A stretch of DNA of 8,352 nt. It comes from Syntrophaceae bacterium UBA7544. GTDB lineage: Bacteria > Desulfobacterota > Syntrophia > Syntrophales > Smithellaceae. This document shows positions 1-5,223 of this stretch, one piece after another. The notes below the pieces were generated by a model. That model had not been told where the DNA came from and made no database searches. It saw only the letters and a list, made by a program, of their open reading frames with translations. The position numbers and the translations under genes are program-made. Each line of letters starts with the position of its first letter. Positions within the stretch are counted from its first letter, which is position 1. The stretch lies in NCBI GenBank assembly GCA_002479215.1, contig DLME01000194.1, forward strand, positions 1 through 8,352, read 5' to 3'.

Positions 1-59
1 GCTGAGGAATTATTCAACAGTCACATAACTGAAAAGAGTGTTTTGATACCATATCTAGA

Positions 60-196
60 TCAAAAGCTGATATTGACGCGGCGAGAAGAACCGAATGGAT
101 AGAGCGATCATTACTTAAGTCAAGGTAGACCGCCTTGAAGAAATTATGAGCACTTTGAAGGTCTCGTTTGCCCCGTATCAAGATCATTCAACCTGA
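60..196 (+). pseudogene. possible decayed coding remnant, function unknown
   Basis: On the plus strand two short open stretches in different frames read like one broken helical protein. The frame from 60 gives a stretch ending in RRTEWIERSLLK before TAG at 126. The frame from 119 gives VKVDRLEEIMSTLK and continues to TGA at 194. Joined by a frameshift near 118 they would make a charged coiled-coil-like segment. A third short frame around 192-236 continues with lysine- and glutamate-rich sequence. There is no start codon with a ribosome site and no recognised family. The rest of 1-290 holds no intact gene on either strand. It lies where the gene of the cassette beginning at 472 would be expected, but in the opposite orientation to the other cassette genes. 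Chance open frames remain a real alternative. Confidence 0.22.
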
Positions 197-295
197 AGAG
201 CTTAAAAATATCTTCCTAGAAAAGATGAAGATATGAATCTCTTGGCAGAGAGAATCATGATCATAAGATTTAAAGGCAATCGTCATTGATTTCCA

Positions 296-466
296 ATTGA
301 AAGGATGTATACTTGCCAAAATAACTGGATGATTGACCTCAGGAAGTTATCAATAAAAAACTCGATGATCGATTTTGAAAAAATAAAGTGTCATCACAAA
401 CGTTGACTTCACCTACAAACAAATAAAATCTGAAACTGTCACTTTGTCAACATTACCACTTGAAAG
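296..466 (-). repeat. cassette leader repeat, copy 1 (diverged)
   Basis: This noncoding stretch lies in the leader of the cassette that begins at 472. Its start, 296-346, resembles 1646-1696 of another leader (shared TTGAAAGGA, TGCC/CGCC, CAAAAT, CTGGATG, CAGGAAG). The middle shares TTCACCTACAAACAAA with 2637-2655. The end, ATTACCACTTGAAAGG, matches the ends of the leaders at 2679-2693 and 1754-1769. In all three the conserved end directly abuts an attC core. Confidence 0.5.
422..450 (-). promoter_or_regulatory. candidate sigma-70 promoter in cassette leader
   Basis: On the minus strand a perfect TTGACA (445-450) is followed after 17 bases by TTTATT (422-427), a 4/6 match to the -10 consensus. 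It lies just inside the cassette that starts at 472 and points toward the left edge. No intact gene follows in the window, so its role is uncertain. Confidence 0.35.
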
Positions 467-523
467 GTGCAACAAAAAAAATCAGCCGGAGCGCAGCGAT
501 CGGCTGAATTGATTTTGTTAGAG
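467..523 (-). repeat. attC site 1
   Basis: 57-bp site following the gene at 528-1046. Plus-strand cores are GTGCAAC (467-473) and GTTAGAG (517-523). The inner arms TCAGCCG and CGGCTGA pair perfectly around a 12-base loop, and one unpaired A on the plus strand sits in the right arm, as in folded attC sites. On the coding strand the hairpin is followed by eight T residues, so it could also act as an intrinsic terminator. It is nearly the same as sites 4 and 5. Confidence 0.9.
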
Positions 524-527
524 GTCT

Positions 528-1046
528 TTATTTTCCTGTAATTCTGAGTTTACTTATTACTTTATCTTTAATGATAGATTCAACCTCTTCAAGATGAATA
601 ACAGAATTTCCAATTTTAAAGGGGTATTGCTTGTTACAGTGACTACACCACAAAACACCATAGCGACAATCAGGCACTTTTGCATCTTTACGGCCTAAAT
701 AAACACCATGTATTGGACATATAAAATTAATCCAAATATCCCATCCGATATTAGGATCATATTCTTTAATATCAGCTATCCACTTGAAACCCTTATATTT
801 TCCTGTTTTTTTAAATGGTTTAAATTCTTTACTTTTATTGTAATAAATCAATAGCATAAAAAAAGTAATAAAAAAAAGTATCGCTAGCAATAATAATAAC
901 TTAAGATAAAGTGAAATAGAAATGTTACTTAAAGAGGGATAAATTATTGGCAAAATATCTGAAAATATGGATGCGAGTAAGGCAATAAACCCAGTAACAA
1001 AAGATCCTATAAGCATGGGTATTATTTTATTTTTTATATATTCCAT
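528..1046 (-). CDS. cassette-encoded two-helix membrane protein with Cys/His cluster
   Basis: 172-residue protein that I cannot assign to a family. Residues about 9-29 and 46-69 are strongly hydrophobic and predict two transmembrane helices. A basic linker (KSKEFKPFKK) follows, then a soluble C-terminal half containing C110, H113, C127, C134 and C137 (the last two as CSHC), which may bind zinc. The start is firm: ATG lies 6 bases after the attC core at 1053-1059, and GAGG at the cassette's own 5' end serves as ribosome site. There is no room for a private promoter, so the gene probably depends on read-through from the upstream cassette gene (1109-1429). The stop is 5 bases before attC site 1. 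Codon use is AT-rich like its cassette neighbours. Function unknown. Confidence 0.82.
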   Translation of the reverse strand: MEYIKNKIIPMLIGSFVTGFIALLASIFSDILPIIYPSLSNISISLYLKLLLLLAILFFITFFMLLIYYNKSKEFKPFKKTGKYKGFKWIADIKEYDPNIGWDIWINFICPIHGVYLGRKDAKVPDCRYGVLWCSHCNKQYPFKIGNSVIHLEEVESIIKDKVISKLRITGK

Positions 1047-1052
1047 TTTTTC

Positions 1053-1114
1053 CTCTAACGTTGCTTTTCAGCGTGCGCGGCTTTTTGTGCTCCGCTGCAA
1101 AAGCCTTGTTAACC
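1053..1114 (-). repeat. attC site 2
   Basis: 62-bp site following the gene at 1109-1429. Cores on the plus strand are CTCTAAC (1053-1059) and GTTAACC (1108-1114). The arms GCTTTT-CAGCG and its complement form 11 base pairs with one unpaired base, around a loop of about 19 bases. The sequence differs from sites 1, 4 and 5, showing the cassette came from another lineage. The stop codon of the gene lies inside the core at 1108-1114. Confidence 0.87.
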
Positions 1115-1429
1115 ATTTTCGGCTTTATCTTCAAGTGCTTTAACTTTCTTTTTAATTGACGAATCTTTTATAAGGGCAATTATTATGGCAATACCAAAGA
1201 TACCTGGCCCTGCAATACCTCCTTGGGATAATGTACCAATAAACCCGACAACCATTAACGCTAATAGAACCCAGTAAGTGGCTCTGTATCCTGAAGTCAA
1301 AGGATAAGTTGATTTTTTTTCGCAAGAAGGACAAGCAACTTTTTGAAAACCTAAAAACGATCTTTTTGGCACTTCAGTAAACCTACGCGAACAATTTTGA
1401 CAAACGGCATCGATTGCTGGTAGTGACAT
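1109..1429 (-). CDS. cassette-encoded zinc-ribbon membrane protein
   Basis: 106-residue protein. An N-terminal zinc ribbon is formed by C10-x2-C13 and C33-x2-C36 (motifs CQNC and CPSC). Two hydrophobic helices follow at about 51-67 and 72-88, then a short basic, helical tail. The layout resembles small membrane-anchored zinc-ribbon proteins, but no specific function can be given. The frame is open to an upstream ATG at 1453. The start at 1429 is preferred because AAGGAG lies six bases before it, and because a promoter at 1456-1483 would begin the transcript near 1449, past the upstream ATG. The TAA stop overlaps the attC core at 1108-1114. The next cassette gene starts 62 bases after it and lacks its own promoter, so the two probably form one transcript. 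Confidence 0.8.
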   Translation of the reverse strand: MSLPAIDAVCQNCSRRFTEVPKRSFLGFQKVACPSCEKKSTYPLTSGYRATYWVLLALMVVGFIGTLSQGGIAGPGIFGIAIIIALIKDSSIKKKVKALEDKAENG

Positions 1430-1451
1430 TTTACTCTCCTTTTTGGTTAAC

Positions 1452-1769
1452 ATTTAATATACGAACTTCGCTTTTTCCGATAAATTGAGTATCAAAGTAA
1501 CATAACTTCTTTTTTCTTAAAAGAGAGATATAGCATTATTTTCAATAAATACCTATTAATAGCATTTCGTATTTCATGGTAATAATGACTAAATACGAAC
1601 TTCGTAAAATATAGGATATTTGTCCAACTGCTATATTTATTACTGCTTGAAAGGAAGTATGGTCGCCAAAATTTCTGGATGCTTTGTTACAGGAAGAAGT
1701 GCTTACTGGGTTCGCCTACAAAGAAACAACTTTTAAATGAATTGATATTGAGGATTACTATTTGAAAAG
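1452..1769 (-). repeat. cassette leader, shared in part with 3902-4067
   Basis: This 318-bp noncoding leader precedes the zinc-ribbon gene. Its gene-proximal part (1452-1510) aligns with 3902-3960 at roughly 75% by eye, including the promoter. TTTGTCCAAC (1619-1628) recurs at 3988-3997, and TTTGTTACAGGAAG (1684-1697) recurs at 4043-4056. The distal end, GATTACTATTTGAAAAGG, is the common leader end next to an attC. A 12-bp direct repeat, ATACGAACTTCG, occurs at 1459-1470 and 1593-1604. No open frame with a ribosome site is present. Confidence 0.6.
1456..1483 (-). promoter_or_regulatory. sigma-70-like promoter of the zinc-ribbon gene
   Basis: Minus-strand TTATCG (1478-1483), 16 bases, then TATATT (1456-1461, 5/6 to consensus). 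The same -35, spacer length and -10 occur in the homologous leader at 3908-3935, so the elements are conserved while several spacer bases differ. The predicted transcript would start near 1449 with about 20 bases before the ATG at 1429. Confidence 0.6.
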
Positions 1770-1833
1770 GTGCAACGCATTGAGCTCACTGGCGTAGTCC
1801 GAGAGATACATTCTGTGTAGCGATTGGTTATAC
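1770..1833 (-). repeat. attC site 3 (divergent)
   Basis: 64-bp site following the peptidase gene. Cores on the plus strand are GTGCAAC (1770-1776) and GTTATAC (1827-1833). The inner arms pair less well than in the other sites (CATTGAGCTCAC against GTGTAGCGATTG, with unpaired bases) and the loop is longer. Position between two cassette genes and correct core spacing support the call. Confidence 0.72.
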
Positions 1834-1844
1834 GCCCAAATAAT

Positions 1845-2495
1845 TTACTTCCAGATAGATAAAAACCGACCATCCCAACCTTTGCGACCTTTATACCAAC
1901 CATTGTTTCTATTAAAAAATTCCAAGTAAGAGACTTCCATTCGCTCACCATTTGCTGGATCATTATAAAACAACTTCTGGTTATCATCATCGTAACCGAC
2001 AACAAGCAAATAATGCCCCTCCACATGAACGATTGTTGGAATCCCCTGCCTAACAAAAGACATAAATTCCGCAATTCGATCTTGATCTACGACCCCTGAA
2101 CTTTGATTGAACTTTGCCCTTGTGTTTTTGATATTAAACCCAAGGTTTCTAATGTATTCAGCCAAAATAGGTTGATAGGTTTCTGGATAATTGGGCCAAA
2201 TGCACGGTTTAGGGTCTGAATCTGGATATTTACGTTTATATTCTTCAACCATTCCGCATACAGATTCTCCGATCTCGTATTGATCTAAATCCGAGCGACC
2301 GTAATACCTTAAAACCATTTCGGCTGAAGCCGTCGCACACAAATTATTAACTCTTTGAGATTGTCGGATTGGCACTATTCCCTTAATAAGGCCTGAAGAA
2401 TTATTCGCGTAACTCGGCAACACATCCAACCCATTGAACAAAATAAAGTGAAGTGTTGCTAAACTAAGAATCGAAATTAGATGTTTCAATTTCAT
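1845..2495 (-). CDS. exported C39-like cysteine peptidase
   Basis: 216-residue protein with an N-terminal signal peptide (hydrophobic core about 6-28, possible cleavage after SYA at 28-30). The rest fits the peptidase C39-like papain fold (Pfam Peptidase_C39_2 type). The nucleophile would be C53 in NLCATASAEMVLRYYG. H161 lies in GHYLLVVGYD and D179 in YNDP, in the family's order and spacing. There is no ABC-transporter fusion and no double-glycine peptide gene nearby, so this is probably not a bacteriocin exporter peptidase; a secreted or periplasmic hydrolase is more likely. Substrate unknown. The start ATG has only a weak ribosome site (GGGAA), but a good promoter lies just upstream at 2526-2554. 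It is the single gene of the cassette 1776-2699, and attC site 3 begins 12 bases after the stop. Confidence 0.85.
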   Translation of the reverse strand: MKLKHLISILSLATLHFILFNGLDVLPSYANNSSGLIKGIVPIRQSQRVNNLCATASAEMVLRYYGRSDLDQYEIGESVCGMVEEYKRKYPDSDPKPCIWPNYPETYQPILAEYIRNLGFNIKNTRAKFNQSSGVVDQDRIAEFMSFVRQGIPTIVHVEGHYLLVVGYDDDNQKLFYNDPANGERMEVSYLEFFNRNNGWYKGRKGWDGRFLSIWK

Positions 2496-2525
2496 ACAGA
2501 TTTCCCATTAGTGCATATAACAGTG

Positions 2526-2554
2526 TTTATATGGATCTATGCTAATATTGTAAA
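2526..2554 (-). promoter_or_regulatory. promoter of the peptidase cassette gene
   Basis: Minus-strand TTTACA (2549-2554, 5/6), 17 bases, TATAAA (2526-2531, 5/6). A transcript would start near 2519, 24 bases before the ATG at 2495. This gives the peptidase cassette its own expression, independent of its place in the array. Confidence 0.68.
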
Positions 2555-2562
2555 CGCAAAAA

Positions 2563-2693
2563 ATTACTGGTTGTAATCTAGCATAAAATCATAATTTTGA
2601 AAATTGAGGATTACAGGAAGAAAGAGATTATTTGTTTCACCTACAAACAAACGATTTTGAAAAGTCTCGATGTTGTGAATTACGACTTGAAAG
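2563..2693 (-). repeat. cassette leader repeat, copy with 62-bp core
   Basis: The first 62 bp (2563-2624) align without gaps to 5224-5285 in front of the haloalkane dehalogenase: about 52 of 62 positions agree, starting at ATTACTGGTTGTAAT and including TAGCATAAAA and GGATTACAGGAAG. The start also recurs at 3998-4012. The second part (2625-2693) contains a 7-bp inverted repeat TTTGTTT/AAACAAA, and its end (AATTACGACTTGAAAGG) resembles the ends of the leaders near 466 and 1769. The block lies between attC site 4 and the promoter of the peptidase gene. Confidence 0.65.
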
Positions 2694-2750
2694 GTATAAC
2701 GAAAAAATCAGCCGGAGCGTAGCGATTGGCTGGATTGCCCCTTGTTGGGC
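2694..2750 (-). repeat. attC site 4
   Basis: 57-bp site following the gene at 2757-3221. Cores on the plus strand are GTATAAC (2694-2700) and GTTGGGC (2744-2750). The inner arms AATCAGCC and GGCTGATT pair with one unpaired G on the plus strand, the classic extrahelical base that sets the recombining strand. The central sequence is almost the same as sites 1 and 5. Six T residues follow the hairpin on the coding strand. Confidence 0.92.
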
Positions 2751-2756
2751 TTTTTA

Positions 2757-3221
2757 TTAGGTCTTTATATCACTTTTTAAGCCTTTAATGCGAATTGTTG
2801 TTCCTAATTTTGTCATTAAAATGAATAGTAATATCCATGAAATAATACTACCTAAGGTATACCAAATGGTTGAACCGTAATGATAAAATCCAAATTTTTC
2901 CACCATAATACTAAAGTAAATCGTTTCACATATAAAGAAACCGGCAACAGTTATAAGACCGAAGAATACTGGTTTGTTCTTAACCAAAAAACCTATAATT
3001 ATTCCTGCAATAAAAATAACTGGAATTGCGGCTATCATTTCTACTGCAAATGAATGGAGCAATCCTGCCGTGAGTTGATACGCCCGCGGTAGACTGAAAA
3101 CCCACCTTAGAAAGTGATGCTCCACGTCAAAATTGGCAATAATTCCATATAATGAAAAGAAAACTGGTGTGGATATTGCGCCAATTGTAAGTGAAATTAA
3201 AATTTTATATACAGTTTTCAA
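2757..3221 (-). CDS. cassette-encoded four-helix membrane protein, TTG start
   Basis: 154-residue integral membrane protein with hydrophobic helices at about 8-28, 60-82, 86-106 and 121-141 and a short basic tail ending in KSDIKT. No recognised family or catalytic motif. The start is TTG: there is no suitable ATG between the cassette border at 3247 and the codon at 3221, and AGGAG sits seven bases before the TTG. Only about 27 bases separate the cassette border from the start, so there is no private promoter. Expression probably comes from the upstream cassette gene (3291-3866) across attC site 5. The TAA stop is six bases before attC site 4. The C-terminal KSDIKT is also found inside the neighbouring protein, encoded by an exact 16-bp DNA match (2764-2779 and 3415-3430). 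Confidence 0.8.
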   Translation of the reverse strand: MKTVYKILISLTIGAISTPVFFSLYGIIANFDVEHHFLRWVFSLPRAYQLTAGLLHSFAVEMIAAIPVIFIAGIIIGFLVKNKPVFFGLITVAGFFICETIYFSIMVEKFGFYHYGSTIWYTLGSIISWILLFILMTKLGTTIRIKGLKSDIKT

Positions 3222-3241
3222 AATAGGTCTCCTGGTGGGAT

Positions 3242-3296
3242 GCCCAACGAAAAAATCAGCCGGAGCGTAGCGAGTAGCTGGATTGATGGGTTAGTC
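3242..3296 (-). repeat. attC site 5
   Basis: 55-bp site following the gene at 3291-3866. Cores on the plus strand are GCCCAAC (3242-3248, a full match to the attC core consensus RYYYAAC) and GTTAGTC (3290-3296). The arms AATCAGC and GCTGATT pair with one unpaired G on the plus strand. The loop region is nearly the same as in sites 1 and 4. The stop codon of the gene lies inside the core at 3290-3296. Confidence 0.92.
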
Positions 3297-3866
3297 CAAT
3301 TTCTTTTTCTTGCCAATATATTTTCCACTATAATAAGTAGAAAGCTTGCCATCATCGTGCAGCGTAATCACAACCTCAGTGGAATCTGATAGATTACTAT
3401 AAGTATATTGAGTTTTTATATCACTTTTTACTTCTTTACCACTAAATGCATGATGCATGGGTTTGCCATTAAACACGGAATCGGGTTTGCCAAGAATTTG
3501 TTCAATCTCCTCAAGGGTTTTAGTTCCTTGAATCTTTGATTTGATTCGTTGTATTTCACTCGGGGAAGGTTTTGTGAATAATTTATCTCTTCCCGATGTG
3601 AGTTTCTCGCCGGTAAAAGGAGAAAAGCGTAAAGTAATAAAGTGAGAAATTTTTTTGTTGTTTTCTTGCGTTTCATATACGAGTTGATATTCTTCTACTT
3701 CTTTATCATATTGAATAGGACTGTTTGCGACTTTTATTAACTCAGGGAGGATGTCGTCTTTATTCAAGCCATGATGGACACCGATGCTTTTGAAAAGCGG
3801 CGGCAAAGCTAACCCGAATACCATACCAACAAAGAAAATAAAAAATGATATTAGAAATTTTTTCAT
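3291..3866 (-). CDS. cassette-encoded exported protein with SmpA/OmlA-like segment
   Basis: 191-residue protein with an N-terminal hydrophobic segment (about 4-25) acting as signal peptide or anchor; there is no lipobox cysteine. The central part contains FSPFTGEKL, which looks like a CPFCG-type metal knuckle that has lost its cysteines; this comparison is inference. Residues 117-130 (TLEEIEQILGKPDS) followed by a beta-rich stretch (QYTYSN, VVITLHDDGKLSTYY) resemble the SmpA/OmlA or BLIP-like fold found in small periplasmic proteins. The start has a strong ribosome site (GGGGGAA, 9 bases before ATG) and a promoter at 3908-3935. The TAA stop is inside the attC core. The function is unknown, but the cassette supplies a promoter that likely also serves 2757-3221. 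Confidence 0.8.
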   Translation of the reverse strand: MKKFLISFFIFFVGMVFGLALPPLFKSIGVHHGLNKDDILPELIKVANSPIQYDKEVEEYQLVYETQENNKKISHFITLRFSPFTGEKLTSGRDKLFTKPSPSEIQRIKSKIQGTKTLEEIEQILGKPDSVFNGKPMHHAFSGKEVKSDIKTQYTYSNLSDSTEVVITLHDDGKLSTYYSGKYIGKKKKLD

Positions 3867-3901
3867 GTTGAATATTCCCCCTTGATTATCTCCTATAGCT
3901 A

Positions 3902-4067
3902 ATAATTAATATACTAACTTCACTGTTTCTGATAATTTGAATATTATCATATCACATCTTTTTCCCCAAAAAGAAAAAAATGAGAAATTTGTCCAACATT
4001 ACTGGTTGTAATCTTGTATCTTCATTAAAGTAGGCAGATTGTTTGTTACAGGAAGTAAGACTTACTG
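3902..4067 (-). repeat. cassette leader, truncated at its far end
   Basis: Noncoding leader homologous to 1452-1700. The promoter part (3902-3960), TTTGTCCAAC (3988-3997) and TTTGTTACAGGAAG (4043-4056) keep the same order in both. ATTACTGGTTGTAATC at 3998-4013 also matches the start of the repeat at 2563. Similarity continues through CTTACTG at 4061-4067 and then stops: the other copy runs on to an attC, whereas here a polA relic begins. The segment between the two shared blocks is shorter here than in the 1452-1769 copy. Confidence 0.6.
3908..3935 (-). promoter_or_regulatory. sigma-70-like promoter of the 3291-3866 cassette gene
   Basis: Minus-strand TTATCA (3930-3935), 16 bases, TATATT (3908-3913). 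It is conserved with the promoter at 1456-1483 in spacing and hexamers. A transcript would start near 3900, about 35 bases before the ATG at 3866. Confidence 0.6.
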
Positions 4068-4079
4068 TTGAAAAGCCCG

Positions 4080-4199
4080 TCAGTAGGCATCGTCCCAGTT
4101 TTCCCTTGACGCTATCTCAACTTCAAGTGGCACTTTCAGCTTGATGACTTCTTCCATTTCTTTCTTGACCAGAGCCATGACTTCCACTTTTTCTGTTCT
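4080..4199 (-). pseudogene. polA: 3' end fragment of DNA polymerase I gene (polA)
   Basis: The last 39 codons and the TGA stop of a DNA polymerase I are preserved in one frame. The reading includes VMALVKKEMEEVIKLKVPL, then VEIASRENWDDAY and stop. The C-terminal signature, a VPL segment then ENW plus a short acidic-aromatic end, matches family A polymerases (E. coli PolA ends ENWDQAH). Upstream of about 4199 the similarity to polymerase is lost and the intact dehalogenase gene ends 34 bases further on. All catalytic parts are therefore missing and this cannot make an active enzyme. The fragment is in the same orientation as the cassettes and lies where the array's leader homology breaks off at 4067. 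It marks a recombination scar; whether a full polA lies elsewhere in the genome cannot be seen here. Confidence 0.8.
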
Positions 4200-4233
4200 T
4201 CCAGATTGATTGTTGCCAGAGACTATAGATTTT

Positions 4234-5154
4234 TCACTTAATCAATGGCGTCCGGGATATGAAATCAACGACCGCTCTGGCGAATTCTTCTCCCCTATTC
4301 TCCTGAAGAAAATGTCCTCCGCCTTTAATGGTAGTGTGCGGTTGGTCCTTCGTCCCCGGAACGAGTTTTTGAAATATCCTTTCGCCGCCACGGGTAATGG
4401 GATCGCCGTCACTGAACATGGTTACAAACGGTTTTTCAAATCGTGAGAGTACCTTCCATGCTTCGCGATTAGCATTCGATGCCGGATCATCCGGAGAAAT
4501 GGGCACAAGCGAAGGAAATATGCGGGCGCCTTCTTTATAGGTATCATCCGGGAAAGGAGCGTCATAGGCGGCGATAATTTCATTGGACAAAGGATCCTTC
4601 TGGTTGGACATGGCAATAATTGCTCCGGCGTTAAATTCAGGAACCTCCTGCGAATATTTACGCCAACTAAGGAAGGCATCCGATATCGGATTATCGCCCG
4701 TAGGCAAGCCGGTATTGGCAACAACCACCCGTGAGAATCGAGCTGGATTTTGGGCTACCAGACGCAAGCCGATTAAACCGCCCCAGTCCTGACAGACGAG
4801 GGTAATTCGCTGTAAATCCAGTTTGTCTAAGAATACCTGCATCCAGTCGACATGCCGCTGGTAGGAGTAATCTTTCCTGTCAGCAGGTTTGTCCGAACGG
4901 CCAAATCCTACAAGGTCTGGAACAACAGCGCGAAAGCCGGCATCGACGATTATTGGAATCATCTTCCTGTAAAGATAAGACCATGATGGCTCTCCATGCA
5001 TTAGCAGAACCGGATCAACTTGTAACGGACCTACATCAACATAATGAACCCTCAATTCTCCACCTTCACCATCCGGAATGTTCAGATAGTTGGGTTTAAA
5101 CGGGTAATTGGGCAGATTCTCAAAGCGGCTGTCCGGTGTTCTCAAGATTTTCAT
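4234..5154 (-). CDS. haloalkane dehalogenase (DhlA/HLD-I type)
   Basis: 306-residue alpha/beta-hydrolase, close to the length of DhlA (310). It hydrolyses carbon-halogen bonds of haloalkanes to an alcohol and halide. HGEPSWSYLYRKMIP (53-67) is the oxyanion and halide-site motif typical of subfamily HLD-I. D123 in CQDWGG is the nucleophile and W124 the first halide-binding Trp. W164 in the cap (FLSWRKY) matches the second halide-binding Trp. The acid is D249 or D251 in FSDGDP, and H281 in GGGHFLQE is the base, so the whole pentad is present. There is no signal peptide, so the enzyme is cytoplasmic. The start has AAGGAG eight bases before ATG. It is preceded by the 62-bp leader repeat also found at the peptidase cassette and followed by the polA relic, so it was probably carried in with cassette-associated DNA. 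Substrate range cannot be told. Confidence 0.93.
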   Translation of the reverse strand: MKILRTPDSRFENLPNYPFKPNYLNIPDGEGGELRVHYVDVGPLQVDPVLLMHGEPSWSYLYRKMIPIIVDAGFRAVVPDLVGFGRSDKPADRKDYSYQRHVDWMQVFLDKLDLQRITLVCQDWGGLIGLRLVAQNPARFSRVVVANTGLPTGDNPISDAFLSWRKYSQEVPEFNAGAIIAMSNQKDPLSNEIIAAYDAPFPDDTYKEGARIFPSLVPISPDDPASNANREAWKVLSRFEKPFVTMFSDGDPITRGGERIFQKLVPGTKDQPHTTIKGGGHFLQENRGEEFARAVVDFISRTPLIK

Positions 5155-5223
5155 AACTTGCTCTCCTTATAATTATTGCTTCAACTACAACTATTCAGTA
5201 TTGAGCAGTCATCAGAATTGATG

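Larger units (their letters stand above)
467..4067 (-). mobile_element. integron gene-cassette array without visible integrase (CALIN-like)
   Basis: Five attC recombination sites separate single-gene cassettes that all read on the minus strand, each gene followed by its attC. Cassette borders, placed at the G|TT cut of the R' core, give units of 586 bp (473-1058), 717 bp (1059-1775), 924 bp (1776-2699) and 548 bp (2700-3247). A further cassette carries the gene at 3291-3866, and its leader breaks off at 4067. The array continues past the left edge. No tyrosine recombinase of the IntI type is in the window, and no attI can be assigned; the integrase-proximal side would be toward higher coordinates, where a polA relic and a dehalogenase lie instead. 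Three attC sites share nearly the same internal sequence, as expected of cassettes collected by one chromosomal integron lineage. Confidence 0.88.

Noticed and set aside
1152..1334. Second minus-strand frame within the zinc-ribbon gene
   Set aside because: It overlaps the real gene fully; the product lacks any domain and the other frame has the CxxC motifs, ribosome site and promoter.
1593..1605. Resemblance of TACGAACTTCGTA to half of a loxP site
   Set aside because: Only one short palindrome matches, with no 8-bp spacer and second arm, and there is no Cre-like recombinase in the window.
1622..1692. GTCCAAC...GTTACAG pair as a sixth attC (also 3991-4051)
   Set aside because: The cores fit loosely, but the arms between them do not pair into a convincing attC stem in either copy; treated as part of the leader repeat instead.
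467..3296. CRISPR array
   Set aside because: The repeats at 467, 2694 and 3242 are separated by whole genes, have imperfect symmetry and fit attC sites; there are no regular 30-40-bp spacers.
4210..4792. Plus-strand open frames of 78 and 69 codons and a minus-strand frame of 100 codons over the dehalogenase
   Set aside because: All are shadows of the intact dehalogenase gene, whose catalytic residues are all in place.
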